Notes: a model not told the origin generated them from the sequence alone. Numbered from the stretch's first letter, positions 9,369-19,258 are shown. The stretch: 64,000 bases of DNA from Vibrio toranzoniae (GCF_024347655.1 NZ_AP025515.1:310001-374000); one strand, 5' to 3'. Numbers and translations: made by a program.

Positions 9369-10463
9369 ATGAAAACGCCATATCTGGCTGTAATAAGCAT
9401 AACGGTAATTTGCGTTTCAATCGCCGTATTGGTTTATGATACCGCCTCTTCAAAGGTCCATGTATTACTTGAACATGAAGAACAACATTCTCGTAATAAC
9501 GACGATGAAACCTTCCTTTCAGCAGCGCACACCTCCACTAGAGATAGCCAAAATACCAAACAGCTCCCATCTGCAAAATCTCCAGTATCACCAATTCCAG
9601 ACTCAATTCAAATTGATAAGAAACTTGCCAAAATAGGTTGGGTTTTATTTAGGGATCCCAACTTATCATCCGATCAAAGTGTCAGTTGTGAAAGTTGTCA
9701 TAGCCTGCAAACCAATGGGGCTGAAGTGACTCCTGTATCCGCAGGGGTAAACGGCAGCGGAATGAGAAATTCACTCACAGTGTTCAACGCAACCTTTAAC
9801 TACCGCTTCTTTTGGGATGGTCGCGTTAACAACCTTACTGACCAAATCGATGGCCCTGTACACAACGTCGCCGAAATGGATTCTAACTGGGGGTATATTA
9901 TTGATTATGTCTCCCAGTCAGATGATTACGTTAATCTATTCAATGAAGAGGGAACAGATATTAACGAGGCCTCAATTAAAGCGGCTCTCGTTGAGTTTAT
10001 GCGAGGCTTAACGACACCACACTCTCCTTTCGACCAATATTTAAGAGGCAATAGTTCTGCACTTTCTGAAAGCGAAAAAAGGGGGTGGAGAACCTTTCAA
10101 GAGGAAGGCTGTATTCGTTGCCACCAAGGCACCAATATTGGCGGCGGCATGGTAATGCGATTTGGCTACTTTGGGTTATCAAGAACAGGTGCAGAGAGAA
10201 GTAAAGATCAAGGCCGTTTTATGTTTACCGGTCAACCACAAGATAAGCATCTATTTCGTGTCGCCAGCCTAAGAAATGTGGCAATTACAGCACCCTATTT
10301 TCATGATGGTCAAACGCCCACTTTAGAGGAAGCAATCAAAATCATGGGTGAAAGCCAGCTCGGTAAAACATTCGAAAAACAAACTATTAGTGATCTTAAA
10401 GTATTTTTAAAAACACTTACAGGTCACCGACCTCCAATATTAGTGGAGTTTGAAAATGAATAA
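9369..10463 (+). CDS. Di-haem cytochrome c peroxidase-like protein (CcpA/MauG family)
   Basis: 364 aa. One N-terminal membrane-spanning or signal segment (residues about 5-26) puts the domain in the periplasm. Two CxxCH haem sites are visible: CESCH at 107-111 and CIRCH at 248-252. The layout NSLTVFNATFNYRFFWDGR after the first haem and FRVASLRNVAITAPYFHDGQ after the second is characteristic of the di-haem peroxidase family (peroxide reduction, or MauG-like oxidation). Its stop overlaps the start of the next gene, a hybrid sensor kinase, by 8 bp. This suggests the redox protein and the kinase work together; that link is inference. Confidence 0.88.
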   Translation: MKTPYLAVISITVICVSIAVLVYDTASSKVHVLLEHEEQHSRNNDDETFLSAAHTSTRDSQNTKQLPSAKSPVSPIPDSIQIDKKLAKIGWVLFRDPNLSSDQSVSCESCHSLQTNGAEVTPVSAGVNGSGMRNSLTVFNATFNYRFFWDGRVNNLTDQIDGPVHNVAEMDSNWGYIIDYVSQSDDYVNLFNEEGTDINEASIKAALVEFMRGLTTPHSPFDQYLRGNSSALSESEKRGWRTFQEEGCIRCHQGTNIGGGMVMRFGYFGLSRTGAERSKDQGRFMFTGQPQDKHLFRVASLRNVAITAPYFHDGQTPTLEEAIKIMGESQLGKTFEKQTISDLKVFLKTLTGHRPPILVEFENE

Positions 10464-12831
10464 AATCAGGTTCGCCCTCTTACTTTTTGTTTCTCTATTT
10501 GTGGGTCTAATCAGCGCCATTGTACTCACCTACGCTGAACATGAGAATGTCGTTGAATACAGTGAGTCTGTTCGTGAATTAGGCCATGAAATTTTAGAAA
10601 TGCGCGATAAAGTCACGAACAGTGCTCTCGCAGGTATTTCAAACCCTTATCAAATGTCGGCAAATCTAGTCCGTTTAGAAAAGAAACTACAAACATTAAG
10701 GGAGAGTTATCAAGGAAAGAAAATACATTCCACGTTCTTTAGCGACTTACAAACGGTTCAATTACTTGAGCGCTTCCACAATGCTTCAATGGCTAATATC
10801 GATAAGCTAGACAACCTTGTCGGGCTGAGTGTCGCTCGAGAGTTCATTCTGCAATCTCTGACTCTTAAGCTCACTGATAACCGCTTATCTTCTTCTATGA
10901 ACTTAAAAATACCAAGCGGACTTCTCGCCAGTATTTTGCAAACCGGATCCTCTATCCAGCAACAAAATGTGGACTCAGATTTAGCGAATCTATCAGAAAC
11001 GTTTGTGGAGCTTAATCAACAACAAAGCCAGCTTCTCTCGCAAGTCCTTGCCGCTCATAGCATGGAATATCTAGATCAAATTGCACATCAGTTTACAAAT
11101 TTTCAAGACCAACTCGTCGGGTTTATCGTTCGACTCATCATCACCCTCTCCCTGCTTACCTTTGCCTTCTCAATCACGATCTTTATTCTGCGTGTATTCG
11201 AGTTGAAACGGAACACCCTTTCTTACCAAAAGGCAGCTGATAGAGCACACAAAGCCAACGAAGCGAAGTCTTTGTTCCTCGCGACCATGAGCCATGAATT
11301 ACGCACGCCGATGAATGGCGTATTGGGCATCGCTCAAATCATCAAAGAGGACTCACAAAGTACTGATACCCGAAAACAGGCCCAAATTATTATCGATTCA
11401 GGTCAACATCTCGTCACAATACTCAATGACATTCTTGATTTTTCTAAAGTAGAACAAGGGAAAATGGAGCTAGAACTAAGCCCATTCTCTGTTACAGACA
11501 TCATCCCCCACCTTGATAAAACCCTGACACCATTAGCCGCCGAAAAAGGCTTATCTTTTCTCATAAAAGACAGCACACCAACCAATATTCAGCTCATTGG
11601 AGATCCCGCACGTATACGTCAGATCTTATTTAATCTTGCTGGCAACGCCGTTAAATTTACCGAAAGTGGGAAAGTCGAAGTTGAATTCCAGATCACATCA
11701 ACGAACCCACCAAGTGTACATATTACGGTCGCCGACACAGGGATTGGGATTGCCGAAGACAAAATCGACCACATATTCACGGCATTTGAACAAGCAGAGC
11801 TTTCAACGACACGTAAGTTTGGCGGAACAGGATTAGGGCTTTCTATTGTGAAGCAGTTAGTCGAATTGATGGGCGGGACGATCTCGGTTTTCAGTCAGAT
11901 AAATTTCGGTACTAAATTTACCATCACTCTTCCGTTAGAAATGTATGAGATTGAAAGACAAATAGTAGAAAAAGCACTACCCAAATATAGTGAAACACTC
12001 GATAATTTTTCTGTGCTATTAGTAGAAGACAACAAGATTAACGCAATGGTGATAAGAAAGTTTTGTGAGTCGATAAACTTAACCGTTGAGAATGCCTACG
12101 ACGGATTACAGGCATTGGATAAATTGATTTCAAACCAATATGACTTAATCATCATGGACAACCACATGCCCAATATGAGCGGTATAGAAGCGATACATAA
12201 GATTCGAAATGAGCTTAAACTCAAGACCGTCATTTTCGCGTGCACCGCAGACGTATTCAAGGAGGCTCATGACGATTTTTTGCTTTCAGGGGCTGATTTC
12301 GTTCTCACTAAACCACTACAAAAAAACAGCCTCCAAAATGCCATTAATGAATTTCGTCATAAGTTTGAGATAAATCGACACAGATCCTCGCATTTGCAAA
12401 GTCTTCAGAACGAGGCTAGAGGCAATGTTACGGTACTTACTCGTCATCCAAAAGATAAGCTACCGATGACAGAAGAAGAGATATCTCGCTGCCAATTACT
12501 GATTGGCGAAGAGCTTAAAGCCAGCGAGAAGCTTGAATGTTTAAGATCTCTAGTCAATAAGTTAGAGAACGAAATTGATCAATTAATAAAGATATTTTCT
12601 GATTCAAAACCTGATGAACTCTACGACACCTTACAAGCAGTAAAAAATATCGCCATAGAGTTTCAAATGTCAGAGGTTCTTGAGCTATCAATCTCCGCTG
12701 AAGAAATCACCGAACAACATATGATGCCCGAAGCAGAGCTACTTCAACAACTCATTAATAGGCTAATGGTCAATAGTCACCAAGCAATGCGATTAATACA
12801 CAAACTCCATCAACAACGAAAAACGGGGTAG
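10456..12831 (+). CDS. Hybrid sensor histidine kinase with receiver and degenerate HPt-like domain
   Basis: 791 aa from the ATG at 10456, which has GGAG 7 bp upstream; a TTG two codons earlier is less likely. Order: membrane segment 1 (about 6-26), periplasmic helical region, membrane segment 2 (about 220-245), HisKA with ATMSHELRTPMNG (His280), HATPase with NLAGNAVKFTESG and DTGIGI and GGTGLGLSI, and a receiver with LVEDNKINAMV and the acceptor Asp568 in IIMDNHMPN. The C-terminus resembles an HPt four-helix domain (LQAVKNIAIEFQMSEVLEL), but the position normally held by the phospho-accepting His is Gln727. Overlaps the upstream peroxidase-like gene, which may provide or sense its signal. Confidence 0.92.
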   Translation: MNKIRFALLLFVSLFVGLISAIVLTYAEHENVVEYSESVRELGHEILEMRDKVTNSALAGISNPYQMSANLVRLEKKLQTLRESYQGKKIHSTFFSDLQTVQLLERFHNASMANIDKLDNLVGLSVAREFILQSLTLKLTDNRLSSSMNLKIPSGLLASILQTGSSIQQQNVDSDLANLSETFVELNQQQSQLLSQVLAAHSMEYLDQIAHQFTNFQDQLVGFIVRLIITLSLLTFAFSITIFILRVFELKRNTLSYQKAADRAHKANEAKSLFLATMSHELRTPMNGVLGIAQIIKEDSQSTDTRKQAQIIIDSGQHLVTILNDILDFSKVEQGKMELELSPFSVTDIIPHLDKTLTPLAAEKGLSFLIKDSTPTNIQLIGDPARIRQILFNLAGNAVKFTESGKVEVEFQITSTNPPSVHITVADTGIGIAEDKIDHIFTAFEQAELSTTRKFGGTGLGLSIVKQLVELMGGTISVFSQINFGTKFTITLPLEMYEIERQIVEKALPKYSETLDNFSVLLVEDNKINAMVIRKFCESINLTVENAYDGLQALDKLISNQYDLIIMDNHMPNMSGIEAIHKIRNELKLKTVIFACTADVFKEAHDDFLLSGADFVLTKPLQKNSLQNAINEFRHKFEINRHRSSHLQSLQNEARGNVTVLTRHPKDKLPMTEEEISRCQLLIGEELKASEKLECLRSLVNKLENEIDQLIKIFSDSKPDELYDTLQAVKNIAIEFQMSEVLELSISAEEITEQHMMPEAELLQQLINRLMVNSHQAMRLIHKLHQQRKTG

Positions 12832-13192
12832 ACCTCCTCAGCCGATATGTGGGCAATTGTTCGTACGTTTGGCTTGTTTACTCTTCAAACGAGCAACAAA
12901 CTGGTTTGCCGCTTTCAAATAAGTTGTTGCCCGTTGGGTTTCTGATATTTTCAATGTATGCAGTGTTTCCCCATGTACCCTAAAGATTCGAGTCCTAAAG
13001 CTTCGATATAAACCCTACACATCATGAGTCGTTAAACGCCCCCTTATCTGAGCGGAAAAGTGCGAGTAATTCGTTCAAAAATTAGGCTTAGGTTAAGTTT
13101 CGGTGAATTTTATCAAATCGAGACAAGGTAACTTGAAATACTTCGCTCTGCATGAGAATGTGATTTATCTAACTATAAACAACTGTATGATT

Positions 13193-13837
13193 ATGAAGAC
13201 AATCCAAAGCATTGCCCTACTTACAGCTATCGTTGCAACACCTGCAGTATTAGCTGACGTTGAAATTCAAGTTCCATCAAGTGTTGATATTCTAGCGGTC
13301 AACGAAGCTAAGCCAGATCTAGATGGCAGCTTATTCTCTTCCCATAAAACGCTCACCGTTCCAGACGGTAAAAACCAGATCGTATTCCAATATCAGCTTG
13401 CTTTTGACAAAGGTAACGACCGTGAGTTTGTTGATAGCGATGCTATTATTGCAACCTTCAGTGCTACCGACGCTGCATTGATGTTCGATATGCCTAAATA
13501 CCATAATACCCGTGAAGCGAAGAAAGGCCTTGAGCACCTAGATTGGAAATTGGTTGATGAGAACCAAAACGTTATCAGTGTTAAGCAAGACAAGTTAATT
13601 AAAGACGGCATGCAAATTGGTCGTAAGTTCCCTCAAGAAGCTAAAGAATACAACAAGAAAGGTGGTATTGCGGCACTAGCCATTGGCATGACTACGTCCG
13701 TTGATGCCCAAGCAGTTACTCTGCCAGCTAAGATAGATACTAACGCTGCGAACACAGCCGAGGAGATGCTCTATTTCTGGTACGAAAAAGCTGACTCTGA
13801 AACCAAACAAAAATTCAAAGATTACGTGAACAAGTAG
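13193..13837 (+). CDS. UPF0319 / DUF2057 family periplasmic protein
   Basis: 214 aa from ATG 13193 (an in-frame ATG two codons earlier is equally possible; neither has a strong ribosome site). The signal peptide MKTIQSIALLTAIVA ends at VLA/DVEIQVPSSVDILAVNE. The VEIQVPSSVDILAVN start and FDKGNDREFVDSDAIIATF are typical of the YccT/UPF0319 family found across Vibrio and enterobacteria, whose function is unknown. The 355 bp upstream (12832-13192) hold no gene that I can support. Terminates at the bidirectional hairpin 13863-13895, shared with the convergent deaminase gene. Confidence 0.82.
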   Translation: MKTIQSIALLTAIVATPAVLADVEIQVPSSVDILAVNEAKPDLDGSLFSSHKTLTVPDGKNQIVFQYQLAFDKGNDREFVDSDAIIATFSATDAALMFDMPKYHNTREAKKGLEHLDWKLVDENQNVISVKQDKLIKDGMQIGRKFPQEAKEYNKKGGIAALAIGMTTSVDAQAVTLPAKIDTNAANTAEEMLYFWYEKADSETKQKFKDYVNK

Positions 13838-13862
13838 ATCGATTTATCTCTCGTTCAAACTA

Positions 13863-13895
13863 AAGAAGCTGGCACGTTATTATAGCCAGCTTCTT
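13863..13895. terminator. Bidirectional hairpin terminator between convergent genes
   Basis: A perfect 11-bp stem, AAGAAGCTGGC (13863-13873) with GCCAGCTTCTT (13885-13895), with an 11-nt loop, sits between the UPF0319 stop and the deaminase stop. The T-run is weak in both directions. Confidence 0.65.
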
Positions 13896-13916
13896 ACCTT
13901 CATATATTGCAGAAAG

Positions 13917-14915
13917 CTATGCGATATAAGCCAACACAACTCCTCTATATTTCTGCTTTAATGACTCTCCAATAAAGCTCGCTTCAATAGCATTCAAGCT
14001 AAACTGCGCCAGTTCTTGCTGCGTCATGTCATGAGCTTGATTCACAGCATTAAAGTTATCCGACATATAACCACCGAAGTACGCAGGATCATCAGAGTTA
14101 ATGGTGACAGCTACGCCCTTTCTTAACAACTCGACTATGTTATGGTCTTCCATCGCATCGAAAACGCGTAATTTAGTGTTAGACAGTGGACATACAGTCA
14201 GTGGCATCTTGGTTTCAATCAATTCCTCTATCAAGGCCTTGTCAGCCATGCACTGCACACCATGGTCTACTCGGCTAACACCAAGCATTTCAATCGCATC
14301 AACAATATTTTGAGCTGGCCCTTCTTCTCCCGCATGAGCTACCGTTAGGAAACCCGCTTGTTTGGCTTTCTGGAATACTCGCTTAAATTTCTCAGGTGGG
14401 TGCCCTAATTCAGAAGAGTCTAATCCAACACCAATGATTTTATCTTGATGCTTGATAATATCAGCGAACGTTTGAATGGCGCTCTCTTCAGACAGGTGGC
14501 GCAAGAAGCAGGCAATGATTTGAGAGGTAATTCCTAGTTCTTTTTGACCGTATTCAAGCGCACGGTGAATGCCGTTAATCACGGTATCGAATGCAATGCC
14601 ACGATCAGTATGTGTTTGAGGATCAAAGAAAATTTCAGTGTGAATAACGTTGTCGGCTCGGCAGCGCTCTAAATATGCCCATGTTAGGTCGTAAAAATCT
14701 TGTTCTGTACGCAGAGCATTAGCGCCCTGATAGTAAATATCAAGAAATGATTGCAGATCATCAAACTCATAAGCAGCTCTTAATTGCTCTGGAGATGAAT
14801 AAGGCAGATCGATGCCATTGCGTTGAGCCAGTTGGAAAAGTAACTCGGGTTCTAATGAACCTTCAATATGTAAATGCAGCTCTACTTTTGGAAGCCCTTG
14901 AATAAATGCGTTCAT
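13917..14915 (-). CDS. Adenine deaminase (adenosine deaminase superfamily, type 2)
   Basis: 332 aa of the adenosine/adenine deaminase family. The zinc-binding HxH is His14/His16 (KVELHLHIEGSLEPE). The catalytic HAGEEG and the second metal region VTINSDDPAYFGG are present. The segment CPLSNTKLRVF matches what I recall of the adenine-specific branch (yeast Aah1, Pseudomonas PA0148) rather than the CPxSNxxTG type of adenosine deaminases. The likely reaction is adenine to hypoxanthine plus ammonia, a purine salvage step. It is often annotated as adenosine deaminase (add), and specificity needs assay. Stand-alone gene, convergent with UPF0319. Confidence 0.88.
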   Translation of the reverse strand: MNAFIQGLPKVELHLHIEGSLEPELLFQLAQRNGIDLPYSSPEQLRAAYEFDDLQSFLDIYYQGANALRTEQDFYDLTWAYLERCRADNVIHTEIFFDPQTHTDRGIAFDTVINGIHRALEYGQKELGITSQIIACFLRHLSEESAIQTFADIIKHQDKIIGVGLDSSELGHPPEKFKRVFQKAKQAGFLTVAHAGEEGPAQNIVDAIEMLGVSRVDHGVQCMADKALIEELIETKMPLTVCPLSNTKLRVFDAMEDHNIVELLRKGVAVTINSDDPAYFGGYMSDNFNAVNQAHDMTQQELAQFSLNAIEASFIGESLKQKYRGVVLAYIA

Positions 14916-15300
14916 ATTTCACCTACTATGGATTTTAGGTGTGTACTTACTCTGAATAATAGACAAGATGTTTTTTGAACGCCATTACAAAGAGCAAGAA
15001 CACTATTGTGATCTAAACCCTTCGTAATCAGCACTTTGCGGGAGCTGGTAGAGACCCCCAAACCATATCATTGGGGTTATACGAAGCAAACTGTTGTAAC
15101 TATACAGAATCAGATGGGAATTTCACTAATAAATTACTCAGTAATATTGTGAACTCGACAACCATACTGAATTAATCCAGTTTGGGATAAATAATAAATA
15201 ACCCATTCATTCTATATAAAATCCCCAAACAACAAACGGTTTGGGGCTGTCAGTTATCACTGTAGTATCTGTCCACTAAAGGTAAACGAATAACGAGATA
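14916..15300. other. 385-bp intergenic region
   Basis: No gene visible. It holds a terminator-like hairpin (15223-15246, listed separately) and a shorter CCCCAA/TTGGGG hairpin near 15056-15077. Confidence 0.6.
15223..15246 (-). terminator. Hairpin terminator of the GNAT gene at 15301
   Basis: A perfect 8-bp stem CCCCAAAC / GTTTGGGG with an 8-nt loop, followed on the minus strand by ATTTTATA, lies 55 bp beyond the acetyltransferase stop. Confidence 0.6.
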
Positions 15301-15795
15301 TTAGAGGTAATCCGGTCGAATTCTCGACATTAATAACATATCGATGTATTTCCCGGCTTTGAATGTACTGAGCCTTTTAGTGCCTTCAAATTGAAAACCG
15401 ACACCTTCATACAAAGCAATTGCGGCGTGGTTATCAGCATGAACCTCAAGTTCAAGGCGCACGAGATTAAGCCAGTTATCCGCCTGGTTGATTGCTTCTT
15501 GCATTAATGCCTTACCGACCCCTTTGCCGTGGGCATCAGGATGAATCGCGATACCAAGCCCTGCGCAGTGTCTGTCTCTGACCTTCGTGGTCATGAATAA
15601 GGTCATATGTCCCACGACTTTACCCGAGACTTCAGCCACCAAAGAAAAATGATCAGAATGTCCAAACAACCTTTCAACTTGGTCTGAACTAAGGAAAGGC
15701 TTTTGTGAAGTATTTTCAGATACTGATGGATGTCGATAAATATCGAAAATATCTGAATTGTCCGTGAGTTCAAGATGTCTAATTTGTATTTCCAA
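15301..15795 (-). CDS. GNAT family N-acetyltransferase (YhhY-like)
   Basis: 164 aa. The start is TTG with AAGGAAG upstream. The GNAT acetyl-CoA loop is visible as GLGIAIHPDAHGKGVGKALMQ, followed by NLVRLELEVHADNHAAIALYEGVGFQFEG, a pattern close to E. coli YhhY-type amino-acid or amine acetyltransferases. The acceptor substrate is unknown. The gene stands alone between hairpins. Confidence 0.82.
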   Translation of the reverse strand: MEIQIRHLELTDNSDIFDIYRHPSVSENTSQKPFLSSDQVERLFGHSDHFSLVAEVSGKVVGHMTLFMTTKVRDRHCAGLGIAIHPDAHGKGVGKALMQEAINQADNWLNLVRLELEVHADNHAAIALYEGVGFQFEGTKRLSTFKAGKYIDMLLMSRIRPDYL

Positions 15796-16307
15796 AGCAC
15801 TTCCTTATTAATTCTTCCTACCTGTAACCTATTTTTCATATTACGGATAGCAACGAGCACCTACAACCTTAGAAGGTGGTAAATAATCAAGATACTTGAA
15901 TCAATAATGAAGAGAAAGCTAAACGAATAATAAAAATTGCAGTTTGGAATCTGAGTGCGGTTAGAATTTATCGTCGACACCAACAGTTGCTAACACTTAC
16001 TCGGAGTTATAAAAATCGATATTAGGACCAATCTTGATAACCTATCAAATCACCTTTCGCGTCCACATTGACGCAAATCCCGATAGTAAAACAGGTAAAA
16101 AATCATATTCACATCCATTAATTGAGTAATGACTTTCAGCTATACGTAGATAAGTGAAATGATAACAATGATTTAGCAGTGTATTTTTATTCGTATGATG
16201 ACGTTGGCTATCAAAGGATGTTGATCGAAGGTTCAGTTAGTTGATCTATCCAGTTTAAACTTTCGTAGTGATTGTCGAAAATACAGACAAACTCAAAGGA
16301 CGACAAT
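15796..16307. other. 512-bp intergenic region
   Basis: I see no ORF with coding character, RNA gene or clear repeat. It should contain the divergent promoters of the GNAT and fasciclin genes, but I cannot place them with confidence. Confidence 0.5.
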
Positions 16308-16805
16308 ATGTTTAATAATTTAAGTAAGACTCTGTCAGTACTATTTGCAACACTTCTTTTCACCGCTTTTGCTCAAGCTAACCATCATGAAATGAAGAGA
16401 GATATCGTTGATGTGGCGGCTGAAAATGGTTCTTTCACCACTTTAGTAACAGCAGTGAAAGCTGCAGGTTTAGTCGAGACATTGAAAGGCGATGGCCCTT
16501 TCACGGTGTTTGCACCAACCGATGAAGCATTTGCGGCACTGCCAGAAGGCACTGTTGATATGTTGTTGAAACCTGAAAACAAGGACAAGTTAGTCGCTGT
16601 GCTCACATACCATGTGGTGCCAGGCAAAATAATGGCCACAGAAGTCATGAAGCTTAATAGTGCTGAAACGGTGCAAGGGGAAGCTGTAATGATAGCAATT
16701 GACGATGGTAATGTAATGATTAATAACGCTAAAGTCGCAATGCCAGACGTTGAAGCAAGCAATGGCGTAATCCACGTGATCGATAAAGTGTTACTGCCAA
16801 AGTAA
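16308..16805 (+). CDS. Fasciclin (FAS1) domain secreted protein
   Basis: 165 aa from ATG 16308, which has AAAGGA 7 bp upstream. The signal peptide [19 protein letters not shown] ends at [10 protein letters not shown] single FAS1 domain fills the rest: [49 protein letters not shown] and [14 protein letters not shown] are the family blocks. FAS1 proteins mediate adhesion or bind small ligands in the periplasm or matrix; the role here is unknown. A weak hairpin (16837-16857) follows the stop. Confidence 0.9.
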   Translation: MFNNLSKTLSVLFATLLFTAFAQANHHEMKRDIVDVAAENGSFTTLVTAVKAAGLVETLKGDGPFTVFAPTDEAFAALPEGTVDMLLKPENKDKLVAVLTYHVVPGKIMATEVMKLNSAETVQGEAVMIAIDDGNVMINNAKVAMPDVEASNGVIHVIDKVLLPK

Positions 16806-17059
16806 GCAAAAGAAATAAACACGAACAATTCTTAGAGGGTGTGATTGGTTCACGCCCCTTCATCCTTTGCTACAGATTGTGTTTTCACTACAAACTGTAC
16901 TTTCACTACAAACGATGCTTTTGCAACGAAATAAGTAACACTTTCAAATAAAGATCTGTATCAAGCAAACAGGCGCTCATCGCTTGAACTTATCGACACT
17001 CTGCCTCTCTTAATATGAAATAGCATTGGCGAGAAACAAACTAAAATCAGATTAGGTTA

Positions 17060-17524
17060 TTAGGTCACTTTCTCCATAACGTAATTTGTCAGCTTAACTC
17101 CACGCATGTCGACCTCCTGCTCATTCACCACCGTAAAACCAAAGTGCTCATAGAAAGGCTTGGCGGTAATACTCACCTCAGAGAAAAACTGAGTTACTCC
17201 GAGATCTGCACCAATAGAAAACACATGTTCCATTAAGGCTCTTCCTACACCTTTGCCCTGGTATTCATGATGACAGAAAAAATGATCAATCAACCCATCC
17301 GGTTGAAGGTCGCTATAACCAACCACAACTCCCTCGAACTCGGCCACGAAGGGTTGTATACGGTGCAAACACTTTTGCCAAAGTTCGGAGTCAAAATAAC
17401 TTGGTGCCCAAGCCTCGACTTGTTCTTGAGAGTAATCACGAACGTTAATATTACGAACGGTATTAAAGTAAATTTCCCACAGTGCTTTGGCGTCACTCGC
17501 TTGATAGTTTCGAATTTTAACCAC
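17060..17524 (-). CDS. GNAT family N-acetyltransferase (YafP-like)
   Basis: 154 aa; the start is GTG with GGAG upstream. The C-terminal half carries the acetyl-CoA loop HHEYQGKGVGRALMEHV, and the end AKPFYEHFGFTVVNEQEV is typical of the Acetyltransf_10/YafP group. N-terminus: MVKIRNYQASDAKALWEIYFNTVR. It lies 12 bp downstream of the ygjV-like gene on the same strand, so the two are probably co-transcribed. The substrate is unknown. Confidence 0.82.
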   Translation of the reverse strand: MVKIRNYQASDAKALWEIYFNTVRNINVRDYSQEQVEAWAPSYFDSELWQKCLHRIQPFVAEFEGVVVGYSDLQPDGLIDHFFCHHEYQGKGVGRALMEHVFSIGADLGVTQFFSEVSITAKPFYEHFGFTVVNEQEVDMRGVKLTNYVMEKVT

Positions 17525-17536
17525 GACGTACTCCGT

Positions 17537-18040
17537 TTATACCACTGCACTTTTTTTGAAATAAAAACGGTAATAACCCACTAAATTGCTGCATATAAAC
17601 AAGACTTCCATTACCACTGCGGTTGGAGAGCCAACCAAATAGTTATGAATTAGCCAAAAACTGGTTCCTATTATCATCAACTCTCTCAAGCGACGATCGT
17701 CTTTATTGAACGCCGCTAAAGTTTGAAAAACTGAAGCCAAACAACTTAATACGCTCACAACCCCAGAATAAGTAAAAACGGTTGCCACTAATGACATAGA
17801 ACAAAAGAAGTATTTTAATTTAGGTGATGTCGAGAACACACTCGTCAAATAACGTACAGTCGCGATAATCATCAAACTCGCCGCTGTCCATTGCTCAAGA
17901 AGAATGAAATGACTCGAAATAAGAACGCCAGCGAAAAACAAACACGTAACGATTTTCTTCCTTTCTTTGAACTGAAAAGACAACAAGTCGAAACATATAG
18001 CGATGGCGACGAGCACTTGTGAAAGGTAGAAGGCTGACAC
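17537..18040 (-). CDS. YgjV family inner membrane protein
   Basis: 167 aa, start GTG with AAGGAA upstream. It is almost entirely hydrophobic with about five or six predicted membrane helices. The pattern SQVLVAIAICFDLLSFQFKERKK...TCLFFAGVLISSHF and LRELMIIGTSFWLIHNYLVGSP matches the YgjV (Imp-YgjV) family. Function unknown. First gene of a probable two-gene unit with the downstream GNAT. Confidence 0.78.
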   Translation of the reverse strand: MSAFYLSQVLVAIAICFDLLSFQFKERKKIVTCLFFAGVLISSHFILLEQWTAASLMIIATVRYLTSVFSTSPKLKYFFCSMSLVATVFTYSGVVSVLSCLASVFQTLAAFNKDDRRLRELMIIGTSFWLIHNYLVGSPTAVVMEVLFICSNLVGYYRFYFKKSAVV

Positions 18041-18145
18041 GGCGATTCCTTAAATAATGACAATGACACTTTAGCTATTTAGTCAATCAAATAGGCATGA
18101 CTGAAGAATAAGCCCGACTAATAAAAACAGACATTGAAAATAAGA

Positions 18146-18181
18146 GCAAGTTAGAAAACGCAAGCTCATAAGATAACTTGC
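18146..18181 (-). terminator. Possible terminator of the phzF-like gene
   Basis: An 8-bp inverted repeat GCAAGTTA / TAACTTGC with a 20-nt loop lies just past the stop at 18189, followed on the minus strand by TCTTATTTTC. Weak. Confidence 0.35.
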
Positions 18182-18188
18182 TTAGAAC

Positions 18189-18989
18189 CTACAACTTCAA
18201 TATTCCACTGATCACGGTAGTTGCAGTACCAATCAGCTTAATCCGCCCATTCGTTTGTAACTTCGTAGAAATATAACCACCACGATACGATGCTTGATAA
18301 GCGTCAAAACTGCGTTTATTCAGCTTCTCTGACCAATATTGAGTCAGAGCACAATGCGCCGAGCCAGTCACTGGGTCCTCATTAACCCCCACCCAGGGAG
18401 CAAAATAACGAGAAACAAAGTCGAGCTCAGGATTCGATGATAATGCCGTCACCACAACTCCTCGCCCCTTAATCCCTTTCAAGGCATCAAAGTTAGGTGA
18501 CAAATTTAATAGTACATGCTCATCGACGACTTCTATTAACTGCTTTGAATCAAACTCCCTGAATGATACAACTTGATTCCGTGCTAAGCCCAGATATTCA
18601 AGCAACGCTCCGTCGGGATCAGAACCCGATGATAAATCAGTACTAGGGAAATCAAGCTCGATAGAAGACTCACAAACGGTGGCAGCTAACTCTCCAGACA
18701 ACGTATTAAACACGACTCGGTCACCTGCTTTCACAAACCCTTGTTCTTTCAATACGTGCACTGTCGCCAAAGTGCCGTGTCCGCATAGTTTCACTTCAAC
18801 TTCAGGCGTAAACCATCTAAGCGTCATGGTGTTAAGCGCCAGAAAAGCCGTTTCTGACACCGCCATCTCTTCTGCTATTGAAAACATTAATGACTCATCC
18901 AAGGGCTCTTGTGAAATACAAACCCCTGCTGGGTTTCCTTTAAAAGCTTGAGTTGTGAACGAATCAACCTGATGTATATCTAAATCCAC
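18189..18989 (-). CDS. PhzF family epimerase/isomerase
   Basis: 266 aa from a GTG at 18987-18989. This start is preferred to an upstream ATG because GGAG sits 5 bp before it and the family N-terminus (DLDIHQVDSFTTQAFKGNPAGV) begins there. Hallmarks: the catalytic Glu in MAVSETAFL, the LCGHGTLAT loop and the GVNEDPVTGSAHC motif. Members are diaminopimelate-epimerase-fold isomerases; apart from PhzF itself their substrates are mostly unknown. No phenazine genes are nearby, so phenazine synthesis is not implied. Confidence 0.87.
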   Translation of the reverse strand: MDLDIHQVDSFTTQAFKGNPAGVCISQEPLDESLMFSIAEEMAVSETAFLALNTMTLRWFTPEVEVKLCGHGTLATVHVLKEQGFVKAGDRVVFNTLSGELAATVCESSIELDFPSTDLSSGSDPDGALLEYLGLARNQVVSFREFDSKQLIEVVDEHVLLNLSPNFDALKGIKGRGVVVTALSSNPELDFVSRYFAPWVGVNEDPVTGSAHCALTQYWSEKLNKRSFDAYQASYRGGYISTKLQTNGRIKLIGTATTVISGILKL

Positions 18990-19258
18990 AATGACTCCTA
19001 GTGCGAACATAGGTTAAATATTGTTGATCACAATAAGCACAAATACTCTCTGCTACAAGTAGCGAGCAAAAACTATTGTCTACATCTTATTGATTATAGA
19101 GAGCCTACACCGGTTTCGACATTTCAGTCACCAAACGTTTTAACTAACTGATTACATAATACAGTCAATTCGCACATAATGAGATCGATATCGCAGAACA
19201 AAAGTGAGACTGAGTGCATAATCCTCCTTATTTTGTAAAGGTTTACTAAGGACCATCT

